DNA of 10,810 nt from an uncultured Campylobacteraceae bacterium. Lineage in GTDB: Bacteria; Campylobacterota; Campylobacteria; Campylobacterales; Arcobacteraceae. Below are positions 1 through 6,492 of the stretch, in pieces. A program made the position numbers and the translations under genes. The notes below the pieces were generated by a model. That model saw nothing but the letters and a program-made list of their open reading frames with translations. It was not told the origin of the DNA and did no database searches. Every line of letters starts with the position of its first letter. Positions within the stretch are counted from its first letter, which is position 1. Where the stretch lies: contig CAJXPH010000080.1 in the NCBI GenBank assembly GCA_913057765.1, positions 1 through 10,810 on the forward strand, given 5' to 3'.

Positions 1-50
1 GATCTACACTATCCTCTTCGTCGGCAGCGTCAGATGTGTATAAGAGACAG
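1..50 (+). other. Illumina Nextera (i5 side) adapter, not genomic
   Basis: Bases 1-9 match the end of the Illumina P5 arm. Bases 10-17 (TATCCTCT) look like an 8-base i5 index and match the one I know as N/S503. Bases 18-50 are the Nextera read-1 transposon adapter, ending in the 19-base mosaic end AGATGTGTATAAGAGACAG at 32-50. This is library-construction sequence left in the assembly, not a Tn5 insertion in the organism. Genuine sequence starts at 51. Confidence 0.98.
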
Positions 51-88
51 GCTAAATATAGTGCAATAGGTAATACGGGATCTAACAT
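51..88 (-). CDS. Possible 5' end of a divergent gene, cut by contig end
   Basis: Reading the minus strand from an ATG at 88 down to 51 gives an open, hydrophobic N-terminus, MLDPVLPIALYL, which runs out at the adapter. An AGAGAG purine stretch lies 3 nt upstream of the ATG (97-92), and a TATAAT lies on the minus strand at 113-108, so transcription and translation signals are plausible. Twelve codons are too few to assign a family; the start resembles an inner-membrane protein, but that is only an impression. In Campylobacter the gene before birA is, as I recall, fmt on the same strand, so a divergent neighbour would be a local difference. It could also be a chance open frame. Confidence 0.4.
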
Positions 89-107
89 AAACTCTCTTTT
101 TTATTAG

Positions 108-113
108 ATTATA
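108..113 (-). promoter_or_regulatory. Candidate -10 box of the divergent gene
   Basis: The minus strand reads TATAAT here. Transcription would start near 101, giving a leader of about 13 nt that includes the AGAGAG at 97-92 before the ATG at 88. No -35 is evident, as is usual for sigma70 promoters of Campylobacterota. The call depends on the divergent gene being real. Confidence 0.35.
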
Positions 114-141
114 TTTAATATATTCTTCTAAAGTAATTATG

Positions 142-147
142 TATAAT
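142..147 (+). promoter_or_regulatory. Candidate -10 box for birA, close to the start codon
   Basis: A perfect TATAAT ends 5 nt before the birA ATG at 153, so the predicted transcription start falls at or next to the start codon. Upstream sequence is T-rich (111-130) without a clear -35. No Shine-Dalgarno sequence lies between this box and the ATG, which fits a leaderless or near-leaderless mRNA. In this AT-rich genome a TATAAT can also arise by chance. Confidence 0.45.
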
Positions 148-152
148 CCATC

Positions 153-788
153 ATGAAAATTATATTATTAGATGAAGTTAATTCTACTCACACATATTTA
201 AAAGAACTTATTAAAAAAGAAGGTTATACTTATCCAGTTTGTATAATGACCTCTTTACAAACTAATGGCATTGGTAGTCGTGGGAATTCATGGCAAGGAA
301 AATGCGGAAATTTATTTTTTTCTTTTGTTTTAGAGAAAAAAGATTTACCAGAAGATTTAGAACTTCAAAGTGCATCAATCTTTTTTTCTTATATCTTAAA
401 ATCTATTTTAAAGTCTAAAGGCTCTAATTTATGGTTAAAGTGGCCAAATGATTTTTATATTGATGATAAAAAGATCGGTGGTACAATTACTACAGCAACT
501 AGAGATTTAGTCTATTGTGGTATTGGTTTAAATTTGATTGATGTAGATGAAAATTTTGGTAAATTAGATATAGAAATTGATTCAAAATCAATTTTAGAAC
601 TATATTTTGAAACTTTAAAGAAAGAGTCTTCTTGGAAGCAAATTTTTAGTCAGTTTAAGATAGAATTCCTTAGAAGTAAAAAATTCAAAGCTACATTAGA
701 TAATAAAAAAGTTTCATTAGAAAAAGCAATATTAAATGATGATGGTTCGATAGAAATTGATAATACAAAGGTATTTAGTTTAAGATGA
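153..788 (+). CDS. birA: Biotin--[acetyl-CoA-carboxylase] ligase (BirA), group I
   Basis: This enzyme makes biotinyl-AMP from biotin and ATP and transfers biotin to the acceptor lysine of a carboxylase subunit such as the acetyl-CoA carboxylase carrier protein, in the cytoplasm. At 211 residues it starts directly with the catalytic domain and lacks the N-terminal DNA-binding helix-turn-helix of E. coli BirA, so it should not be a biotin-operon repressor. Visible motifs are the biotinyl-AMP loop GIGSRGNSW at residues 39-47, KWPND at 96-100, KIGG at 107-110 and GIGLNL at 123-128. A short C-terminal beta domain follows (about 175-211). The loop lacks two arginines found in the E. coli loop (see findings). 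The ATG at 153 has no Shine-Dalgarno sequence; it was chosen because the conserved fold begins immediately. The stop overlaps the parA start by 4 nt (ATGA), suggesting translational coupling. Confidence 0.93.
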   Translation: MKIILLDEVNSTHTYLKELIKKEGYTYPVCIMTSLQTNGIGSRGNSWQGKCGNLFFSFVLEKKDLPEDLELQSASIFFSYILKSILKSKGSNLWLKWPNDFYIDDKKIGGTITTATRDLVYCGIGLNLIDVDENFGKLDIEIDSKSILELYFETLKKESSWKQIFSQFKIEFLRSKKFKATLDNKKVSLEKAILNDDGSIEIDNTKVFSLR

Positions 789-1564
789 CAGCAGAAGTAA
801 TTGCAATAGCAAATCAAAAAGGTGGAGTAGGAAAAACTACTACAGCTGTAAATTTAAGTGCTGCTTTGGCGCTAGAAGGAAAAAAAGTATTATTGATTGA
901 TGCTGACCCTCAGGCAAATGCAACTACATCACTAGGCTTTCAAAGAGATACGTATGAATACAATATTTATCATGTAATGCTTGGAACAAAAGAATTAAAT
1001 GAAATTATTTTAGATTCAGAAATTGAAAATTTAAAAGTAGCTCCATCAAATATCGGCCTTGTTGGTATTGAAAAAGAATTTTATAAGAATACAAAAGAAA
1101 GAGAATTAGTTTTAAAAAGAAAAATTGACCCTCTTAGAAAAGATTATGACTTTATAATTATTGATTCACCTCCTGCTCTAGGACCAATTACAATCAATAT
1201 CTTAAGTGCTTCAAATTCAGTACTTATTCCTATTCAGTGTGAATTCTTTGCGCTTGAAGGATTAGCACAATTATTGAATACAATTAAATTAGTAAAACAA
1301 ACAATTAATAGACAATTACAAATTAGAGGTTTTTTACCTACAATGTATAGTTCTCAAAATAACCTATCAAAACAAGTATTTGCGGATTTAGCACAGCATT
1401 TTGAAAATAAACTATTTAAAATTGATGATTCTTCATATGTTGTAATACCACGGAATATTAAATTAGCTGAAAGTCCAAGTTTTGGGAAACCTATTATGTT
1501 ATATGATGCATCAGCTATAGGAACAAAAGCTTACTCAAATCTAGCACGTGCAATTGCTGGATAA
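785..1564 (+). CDS. parA: Chromosome-partitioning ATPase ParA/Soj
   Basis: This is a deviant-Walker ATPase of the ParA/MinD family. With ParB it segregates newly replicated origins by forming ATP-dependent dimers that bind DNA non-specifically over the nucleoid. The 259-residue length matches small chromosomal Soj proteins without an N-terminal helix-turn-helix. Walker A KGGVGKTT is at residues 12-19, with the signature lysine K12. The A' motif is DADPQ at 39-43 and Walker B is FIIIDSPP at 123-130. The C-terminal motif PRNIKLAESPSFGKP at 222-236 is typical of the chromosomal branch. The start overlaps the birA stop. The nearest AAAGG (767-771) is rather far (13 nt), so translation probably depends on ribosomes finishing birA. 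parB follows after 26 nt. Confidence 0.96.
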   Translation: MTAEVIAIANQKGGVGKTTTAVNLSAALALEGKKVLLIDADPQANATTSLGFQRDTYEYNIYHVMLGTKELNEIILDSEIENLKVAPSNIGLVGIEKEFYKNTKERELVLKRKIDPLRKDYDFIIIDSPPALGPITINILSASNSVLIPIQCEFFALEGLAQLLNTIKLVKQTINRQLQIRGFLPTMYSSQNNLSKQVFADLAQHFENKLFKIDDSSYVVIPRNIKLAESPSFGKPIMLYDASAIGTKAYSNLARAIAG

Positions 1565-1590
1565 AAAACTCAAGATTATAGGATTTTAAT

Positions 1591-2451
1591 ATGGCACTAG
1601 GTAGAGGACTTGGAGAACTTTTAGGTGAAGTTGAAACTGCATATGGTAATTCAAATTCATCTGGTAATAATGGCAATATAGAATTAGATGTTAATCTAAT
1701 TAAACCAAATCCAAATCAACCAAGAAAAATATTTGATGAAGATAGACTAAAAGAATTATCTGACTCAATTGTTGAGCATGGTTTACTTCAACCAATTACT
1801 GTAATTGAAAATGAGAATAATGAGTATATTTTAATTGCAGGAGAGAGAAGATTAAGAGCTCATAAACTTGCAAATATTGAAACAATAAAAGTTAATATTG
1901 TTGAGATTGAAGACTTTAAATTAAGAGAATTAGCATTAATTGAGAATATTCAACGAGATGATTTAAATATTGTTGAATTAGCTTATTCTTATGCTCAATT
2001 GATAAATGAACATAATATAACTCATGATCAATTATCAAAAAAAGTTTTTAAAAGTAGAACTTCTATTACTAATACTTTAAGATTATTACAACTGAGTTCT
2101 TATGTACAACAAATGCTTGCAAATGACAAAATCTCTGCAGGTCATGGAAAAGTAATGCTTAGCCTATCTGAAGAGGATCAGAAGAAGATTGCTGATTCTA
2201 TCATTGGACAAAAGTTGTCAGTTAGAGAGACTGAATCTCTAGTTCGAGAACTTAAAACTCCTAGTTCTAAAAAAACTGAAAAAACTAAAACTAAAAAAGT
2301 TAATTATGACTTTAAACCACTAGATAATGCTTTAAAAACACTTAAAAATAGTAACCTAAAAGTAAAAGCAGAAAAAAACTATTTTAAAATTGAAATTAAC
2401 TCTCAAGAAGATATTGAGATGATTTCTAATTACTTTGGTAACACTTTATAA
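1591..2451 (+). CDS. parB: Chromosome-partitioning protein ParB (CTPase, parS-binding)
   Basis: ParB binds parS sites near the origin, spreads along DNA as a CTP-dependent clamp, and stimulates ParA ATPase. At 286 residues it has the usual layout. The N-terminal ParA-contact peptide ALGRGLGELL is at residues 2-11. The ParB/Srx CTPase domain (about 31-125) contains GERRLRA at 84-90 and ENIQRDDLN at 118-126. The central helix-turn-helix (about 140-190) contains LSKKVFKSRTSITNTLRLL and ISAGHGKVML (181-190). A lysine- and threonine-rich linker (about 222-237) precedes a C-terminal dimerisation domain (about 240-286). Translation is supported by an AGGA about 8 nt before the ATG. No convincing parS 16-mer is seen in the window, so its sites must lie elsewhere or be divergent. 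It is the last gene before the promoter gap. Confidence 0.95.
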   Translation: MALGRGLGELLGEVETAYGNSNSSGNNGNIELDVNLIKPNPNQPRKIFDEDRLKELSDSIVEHGLLQPITVIENENNEYILIAGERRLRAHKLANIETIKVNIVEIEDFKLRELALIENIQRDDLNIVELAYSYAQLINEHNITHDQLSKKVFKSRTSITNTLRLLQLSSYVQQMLANDKISAGHGKVMLSLSEEDQKKIADSIIGQKLSVRETESLVRELKTPSSKKTEKTKTKKVNYDFKPLDNALKTLKNSNLKVKAEKNYFKIEINSQEDIEMISNYFGNTL

Positions 2452-2482
2452 ATTTCTTTTCTAGAATCTATTCCTTTAATTT

Positions 2483-2508
2483 ATTTTTATATATCTTTTA
2501 GCTAAAAT
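2483..2508 (+). promoter_or_regulatory. Probable sigma70 promoter of the atp(-tol) operon
   Basis: GCTAAAAT (-10 hexamer TAAAAT at 2503-2508) matches the Campylobacter-type -10 and follows T-tracts spaced about 11 bp apart (centred near 2475, 2486 and 2497). Such periodic T-tracts stand in for a -35 in sigma70 promoters of Campylobacterota. The start of transcription would be near 2514-2516, giving a leader of about 40 nt that carries the Shine-Dalgarno sequence of atpF'. The position at the head of a run of closely packed genes supports the call. Confidence 0.6.
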
Positions 2509-2511
2509 ATA

Positions 2512-2535
2512 ACAGTTTTAGTAAAACTAAACTGT
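2512..2535. repeat. Imperfect inverted repeat at the atp transcription start
   Basis: ACAGTTT (2512-2518) pairs with AAACTGT (2529-2535). After a one-base bulge (T2519), AGT pairs with ACT around an AAA loop (2523-2525). It sits 4-27 bp after the predicted -10 and 9 bp before the GGAGGA. If the transcript starts near 2514 the RNA stem would lose its outermost pairs, so a DNA operator is as likely as an RNA structure. Confidence 0.5.
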
Positions 2536-2554
2536 AAAAAATATGGAGGAATGA

Positions 2555-2977
2555 ATGTTAGACATAAGTCCTGTATTATTGCTTAGCTCAGGAGTTATCT
2601 TCCTTTTTGTTGTTGCAATCCTTAATAGTCGTTTATTCGTACCACTGTTAAAGCACATGGATGACAGATCTGAATCTATTAAAAAAGATTTAGAAAATGC
2701 TCAATCAAACAGTGCTGATGTAGATGGTATGTTAGAAGAAGCTAGTCATGTACTTGCTGAAGCTAAAAAAGAAGCCGCTGCTATTAGAGACCAAGCATAC
2801 ACGGAAGCAAAAGAGATAGCTGATGCTAAACTTGCAAATGCTAAAGAAGAACTAGAAGCAAAATCGCTTAAGTTTACTAAAGACTTAGCGAAAGAAACAG
2901 AAGCTTTAAGAGAATCATTAGTAGCTGCAATGCCTCAATTTAATGAGAGCTTAAAAGCTAAGATTAGCTCAATTTAA
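2555..2977 (+). CDS. atpF': F-type ATP synthase subunit b' (AtpF')
   Basis: This is one of two different b-type subunits that form the peripheral stalk holding the alpha/beta head still against the membrane rotor. The 140-residue protein has one N-terminal membrane segment (about residues 6-27, rich in V, L, I and F). A charged, alanine-rich helix of about 110 residues follows, expected to form a right-handed coiled coil with AtpF. A separate b' beside b is normal for Campylobacterota, cyanobacteria and chloroplasts, unlike the b homodimer of E. coli. The start is the ATG at 2555, 4 nt after GGAGGA (2545-2550). The ATG at 2551 lies in another frame. It is the first gene of the atp cluster, and atpF follows after 14 nt. 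Confidence 0.92.
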   Translation: MLDISPVLLLSSGVIFLFVVAILNSRLFVPLLKHMDDRSESIKKDLENAQSNSADVDGMLEEASHVLAEAKKEAAAIRDQAYTEAKEIADAKLANAKEELEAKSLKFTKDLAKETEALRESLVAAMPQFNESLKAKISSI

Positions 2978-2991
2978 TAGGGAGGTTAGAG

Positions 2992-3507
2992 TTGAAAAAA
3001 TTATTAATACTTGGATTAGCTTTAGCTCCATTGGGGTTATTTGCTAGTAGTGAAGGTGCGGTAGAAACTGATATAGTTCAAAGAACCGTTAACTTTATAA
3101 TTTTTGCTGGAATTTTATGGTATTTACTTGCTGATAAAATTAAAGCATTCTTTGCAGACAGAACTGCTTCTATTCAAGCTGAACTTGATAAAGTAGAAGA
3201 TACTTTAAAAGCTTCAAAAGATAAAGTTGATGATGCTGCTAAAAAATTAGAAGAAGCGAAAACACTTGCAGCGGAAATCGTTGAAACTGCAAAAGGTGAT
3301 ATTGATTCAGTAAAACAAAGAGTTGCTGACGCTGTAGAATCTGAAATCGCAAACTTAGATAAAGGCTTTGATGATAAAATCAAAGTTGAAATGTCAAAAG
3401 GGAAGAGACAAATTGTTTCTGAAATTCTTGATGAGTTATTAAGTTCTGACAACGTTGCCTTAACTCAAGATGAGTTAGTAAATATTGTAGTTAAGAAGGT
3501 TGCATAA
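2992..3507 (+). CDS. atpF: F-type ATP synthase subunit b (AtpF), with signal-like N-terminus
   Basis: This is the second peripheral-stalk subunit, partner of b' and, at its C-terminus, of delta. The 171 residues comprise a signal-peptide-like segment (MKK, then a hydrophobic stretch to about residue 18, with possible cleavage after LFA). The usual membrane helix follows (about 33-49, containing FIIFAGILWYLLA), then a long charged coiled coil. E. coli b has only one N-terminal hydrophobic segment, so the extra one is notable. Translation starts at a TTG (2992), supported by GGAGG at 2981-2985 with a 6-nt spacing; no in-frame ATG lies before the hydrophobic core. A downstream start would remove the signal. 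The stop overlaps the atpH start by one base (TAATG). Confidence 0.93.
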   Translation: MKKLLILGLALAPLGLFASSEGAVETDIVQRTVNFIIFAGILWYLLADKIKAFFADRTASIQAELDKVEDTLKASKDKVDDAAKKLEEAKTLAAEIVETAKGDIDSVKQRVADAVESEIANLDKGFDDKIKVEMSKGKRQIVSEILDELLSSDNVALTQDELVNIVVKKVA

Positions 3508-4037
3508 TGAACGATTTAATAGCAAAAAGATATGTAAAAGCATTATTAGATGGTAAAGATATTAAGTCTGCTACTGCTGTTTATGATGATTTAAAAACTA
3601 TTGCTTCTGCTTTTAAAGAAGAGAAGTTTATCTCTATTATTTCTTCGTCTGAAATCAATAGTAATGATAAAGTAAATTTAGTTATTTCATTTATAGACAA
3701 ATGTGGAAATGATTTGAAAAATCTAATTAAATTACTTGGGACAAACAAGAGACTTGATTTAATCCCTGCAATGGTAAAAGAATTAGATGGTCAAATAGCT
3801 AGAATGAATAATACTTATACGGGTGTAGTATACACAAACAAAAAACTTAGTGCAAAATATGTTTCTTCTATTGAAACACAATTTAGTAAGAAGTTTGATG
3901 TTAAGTTATCACTATCACAAGATGTTTGTGATTATGATGGTATCAAAGTTGATATTGATAGTCTTGGAGTTGAGATTTCATTCTCAAAAGAAAGACTTAA
4001 ATCACAAATGATTAATCATATTTTAAAAGCAGTTTAG
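3507..4037 (+). CDS. atpH: F-type ATP synthase subunit delta (AtpH)
   Basis: Delta (OSCP homologue) sits on top of the F1 head and joins it to the b/b' stalk. The 176-residue protein begins with the helical domain (MNDLIAKRYVKALLDG, then helices to about residue 105). It ends with the beta-rich C-terminal domain, including GIKVDIDSLGVEISFS (about 145-160) and a last helix. The length is normal for the family. Conservation in this subunit is low, so the assignment leans on these end motifs and on its place between atpF and atpA. The ATG overlaps the atpF stop by one base, so the two are probably translationally coupled. atpA follows after 21 nt with its own ribosome-binding site. Confidence 0.92.
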   Translation: MNDLIAKRYVKALLDGKDIKSATAVYDDLKTIASAFKEEKFISIISSSEINSNDKVNLVISFIDKCGNDLKNLIKLLGTNKRLDLIPAMVKELDGQIARMNNTYTGVVYTNKKLSAKYVSSIETQFSKKFDVKLSLSQDVCDYDGIKVDIDSLGVEISFSKERLKSQMINHILKAV

Positions 4038-4058
4038 AACTTACAAAGGAGAAATTGA

Positions 4059-5576
4059 ATGGGTGCAAAAATTCAAGCGGATGAAATCAGTTCGATTATA
4101 AAAGAAAGAATTGATAACTTTGAATTAAATGTAGATGTTAACGAAACTGGTAAAATCATCTCTTATGCAGATGGTATTGCTCAAGTTTACGGTCTAAAAA
4201 ATGTTATGGCTGGTGAGATTGTTGAATTTGAAAATGGCGAAAAAGGTCTTGCTTCAAACTTAGAAGAATCTACAGTTGGTGTTGTTGTATTAGGTAAAGG
4301 TGTAGGTCTTAGAGAAGGAACTTCTTGTAAAAGAGTTGGTAAACTTTTAGACACTCCAGTTGGCGAAGGTATGATTGGTAGAGTTGTTAATGGTTTAGGT
4401 GAAGCAATCGATGGTAAAGGTGCTATTGAAGCAGCTGAACATAGACTTGTTGAAGAAAAAGCACCTGGAATCATGGCTAGAAAATCAGTTCATGAACCAT
4501 TACAAACTGGTATTAAAGCAATTGATGCACTTGTTCCAATTGGAAGAGGTCAAAGAGAGCTTATTATTGGAGATAGACAAACTGGTAAAACTACTGTTGC
4601 TATCGATACAATTCTTAACCAAAAGACTGAAGATGTAATTTGTATTTATGTTGCAATCGGTCAAAAAGCATCAAATGTTGCTTCTGTTGTTAGAACATTA
4701 GAAGAAGCTGGTGCAATGGATTACTCAATTGTTGTTAATGCTGGTGCAGCAGATTCACCTGCATTACAATTCTTAGCTCCATACGTTGGTGTTACAATTG
4801 GTGAATACTTTAGAGATAATGGTAAGCACGTTTTAATCATTTATGATGATTTAACAAAACATGCCGTTGCTTATAGAGAAATGTCATTATTATTAAGAAG
4901 ACCTCCGGGTCGAGAAGCATTCCCAGGGGATGTATTCTATCTACACTCGAGATTATTAGAGAGAGCTGCAAAATTATCTGACGCCTTAGGTGCTGGATCA
5001 ATGACTGCTTTACCTATTATTGAAACTCAAGCTGGAGATGTTGCTGCATATATTCCAACAAACGTTATTTCTATTACAGATGGTCAAATCTTCTTAGAAA
5101 CTAACTTATTTAACTCAGGTATTAGACCGGCTATTAATGTAGGTCTTTCAGTATCAAGAGTTGGTGGTGCTGCACAAATTAAAGCTACTAAGCAAGTTGC
5201 TGGTACTTTAAAATTAACACTTGCACAATTTAGAGAACTTGAAGCATTCGCACAGTTCGCTTCTGATCTTGATGAAAATACAAGAAAAGAATTAGAACTT
5301 GGTCAAAGAATGGTTGAAGTACTTAAACAAGGTGTTAATCAACCTTTAGTTATTGAAAAACAAGTTGTTATTCTTTATGCTGGTACAAAAGGTTATTTAG
5401 AAGATGTAGCTGTTGAAGATGTTGTTAAGTATGAAGCTGAATTACATCCATTTATTGAACAAAAATATGCAAATATTCTTGATTCAATCAAATCTAAGAA
5501 AAAGTTAGATGATGAAACAGAAACAGCTTTAAAAGCTGCGTTAGAAGAGTTTAAAACTGTTTTTAATGCAAAATAA
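4059..5576 (+). CDS. atpA: F-type ATP synthase subunit alpha (AtpA)
   Basis: Alpha is the regulatory nucleotide-binding subunit that alternates with beta in the F1 hexamer. At 505 residues it is full length. The N-terminal beta-barrel domain spans about 25-95. The P-loop GDRQTGKT is at 171-178, with glutamine in the fourth position as is typical of alpha. Walker B is VLIIYDD at 258-264. LRRPPGREAFPGD, at about 279-291, is strongly conserved. LSVSRVGG at 363-370 supplies the arginine finger (R367) to the beta catalytic site. Helices to the C-terminus complete the fold. AAGGAG at 4046-4051 lies 7 nt before the ATG, a strong ribosome-binding site fitting the three copies needed per complex. atpG starts 10 nt downstream. 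Confidence 0.98.
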   Translation: MGAKIQADEISSIIKERIDNFELNVDVNETGKIISYADGIAQVYGLKNVMAGEIVEFENGEKGLASNLEESTVGVVVLGKGVGLREGTSCKRVGKLLDTPVGEGMIGRVVNGLGEAIDGKGAIEAAEHRLVEEKAPGIMARKSVHEPLQTGIKAIDALVPIGRGQRELIIGDRQTGKTTVAIDTILNQKTEDVICIYVAIGQKASNVASVVRTLEEAGAMDYSIVVNAGAADSPALQFLAPYVGVTIGEYFRDNGKHVLIIYDDLTKHAVAYREMSLLLRRPPGREAFPGDVFYLHSRLLERAAKLSDALGAGSMTALPIIETQAGDVAAYIPTNVISITDGQIFLETNLFNSGIRPAINVGLSVSRVGGAAQIKATKQVAGTLKLTLAQFRELEAFAQFASDLDENTRKELELGQRMVEVLKQGVNQPLVIEKQVVILYAGTKGYLEDVAVEDVVKYEAELHPFIEQKYANILDSIKSKKKLDDETETALKAALEEFKTVFNAK

Positions 5577-5586
5577 GGATTAGTCT

Positions 5587-6474
5587 ATGGCTAACTTAAA
5601 AGAAATTAAAGTAAAAATCGGAAGTGTTAAAAACACACAGAAGACTACTAATGCTATGAAATTAGTATCTTCTGCAAAACTTACTAGAACTAGACAATTG
5701 TCTGAACAATCTAGAAGTTATGCAAAGAAGATTAATGAAGTACTTTCTGAAATAGCAAATAGAGTTAGCAAAGTTCAAGATGGAGGTAATACTAATAAAG
5801 CATTCCTTCAGAACGATAATCCAAAAACAGTTGATATTGTTTTTGTAACTGCTGACAAAGGTCTTTGTGGTGGCTTTAATATGGCAACAATTAAGACAGT
5901 TACTAAATTAATTGAAGACTATGATGCAAAAGGTGTTACAGTTAGATTAAGAGCAGCTGGAAGAAAAGGTGTAGACTTTTTTAACTTCCAGAATATTGAT
6001 TTACTTCAATCTGTCTCTGATTTATCTTCAGCTCCTGAGTATGATAGAGCAGCTGATTTTATAAAAGCTGTTGTTGAAGATTTCCAAACTGGTACTACTG
6101 ATAAAGTAGTTTTAGTTTATAATGGATTTTTAAATATGCTAACTCAAGAAATTAGAGTTAGAGAATTGTTACCAATTAGTTTAGAAAATGTTGAAGTTAG
6201 TGAAAATGAAACTTCAATGTTAGAAATTGAACCAGATGATGATGAAGAAGTATTAACTGAATTAACGAATAAGTATATTGATTTCAATATGTATTATTCA
6301 TTAATCGATTCTTTAGCTGCTGAACACTCAGCTAGAATGCAAGCTATGGATGCTGCAACTAAAAATGCAAGAGAAAAAGTTGATAGTTTAACAGTAGAAT
6401 ATAACAAAGCTAGACAAGCTGCAATTACAACAGAACTGATAGAAATTATCAGTGGTGTTGAAGCATTAAAATAA
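5587..6474 (+). CDS. atpG: F-type ATP synthase subunit gamma (AtpG)
   Basis: Gamma is the central rotor shaft that couples c-ring rotation to conformational change in the beta subunits. The 295 residues have the expected ends: an N-terminal helix with IGSVKNTQKTTNAMKLVSSAK-type sequence (about 12-31) and a C-terminal helix containing EHSARMQAMDAATKNA and YNKARQAAITTELIEI. In between lies a Rossmann-like domain with TADKGLCGGFN at 88-98. An acidic stretch (EIEPDDDEE, about 215-223) lies before the C-terminal helix. An AAGGA at 5575-5579 precedes the ATG by 7 nt, overlapping the atpA stop region. A 7-bp hairpin lies in the last codons (see separate entry). atpD follows after 18 nt. Confidence 0.97.
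   Translation: MANLKEIKVKIGSVKNTQKTTNAMKLVSSAKLTRTRQLSEQSRSYAKKINEVLSEIANRVSKVQDGGNTNKAFLQNDNPKTVDIVFVTADKGLCGGFNMATIKTVTKLIEDYDAKGVTVRLRAAGRKGVDFFNFQNIDLLQSVSDLSSAPEYDRAADFIKAVVEDFQTGTTDKVVLVYNGFLNMLTQEIRVRELLPISLENVEVSENETSMLEIEPDDDEEVLTELTNKYIDFNMYYSLIDSLAAEHSARMQAMDAATKNAREKVDSLTVEYNKARQAAITTELIEIISGVEALK
6435..6453. repeat. Short perfect hairpin in the 3' end of atpG
   Basis: ACTGATA (6435-6441) and TATCAGT (6447-6453) are perfect inverted copies around a 5-nt loop. The dyad lies within the last atpG codons, about 40 nt before the atpD ATG. No T-tract follows, so it is not an intrinsic terminator. It could be chance or could affect mRNA stability between gamma (one copy) and beta (three copies). 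Confidence 0.4.
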
Positions 6475-6492
6475 TAAAAAGGAGCATCGCGT

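Larger units (their letters stand above)
2452..2554. other. Intergenic region between parB and the ATP synthase genes
   Basis: This 103-bp gap is the longest non-coding stretch inside the insert. It holds repeated T-tracts (around 2457-2460, 2475-2477, 2484-2488 and 2496-2499), a candidate -10 at 2503-2508, an imperfect inverted repeat at 2512-2535 and a strong GGAGGA at 2545-2550. A weak AT-only dyad, ATAAATT (2448-2454) with AATTTAT (2478-2484), is followed by five Ts. It is too poor in G+C to call a parB terminator. Confidence 0.7.

Noticed and set aside
32..50. Tn5 mosaic end as evidence of a mobile element
   Set aside because: It is embedded in Illumina P5/index/Nextera sequence and matched by an adapter at the other end, so it is library-derived.
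1544..1551. GCACGTGC palindrome near the end of parA as a parS site
   Set aside because: Only the CACGTG core matches the parS 16-mer consensus; the flanks do not (no GTTT...AAAC arms). It lies in conserved coding sequence (LARAIA).
2448..2488. ATAAATT/AATTTAT dyad followed by TTTTT as a parB terminator
   Set aside because: The stem is entirely A/T with a 23-nt loop, so it is too unstable; likely chance in an AT-rich gap.
3174..3452. 92-codon open frame antisense to atpF
   Set aside because: It mirrors the coiled-coil coding frame of atpF, with a serine-rich, low-complexity translation and no recognisable domain.
4187..4474. 95-codon open frame antisense to atpA
   Set aside because: It lies fully within highly conserved atpA and its proline/serine-rich translation resembles no family.
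4399..4638. 79-codon open frame in another plus frame of atpA
   Set aside because: It overlaps the conserved P-loop region of atpA; the leucine/lysine-rich translation is a frame artefact.
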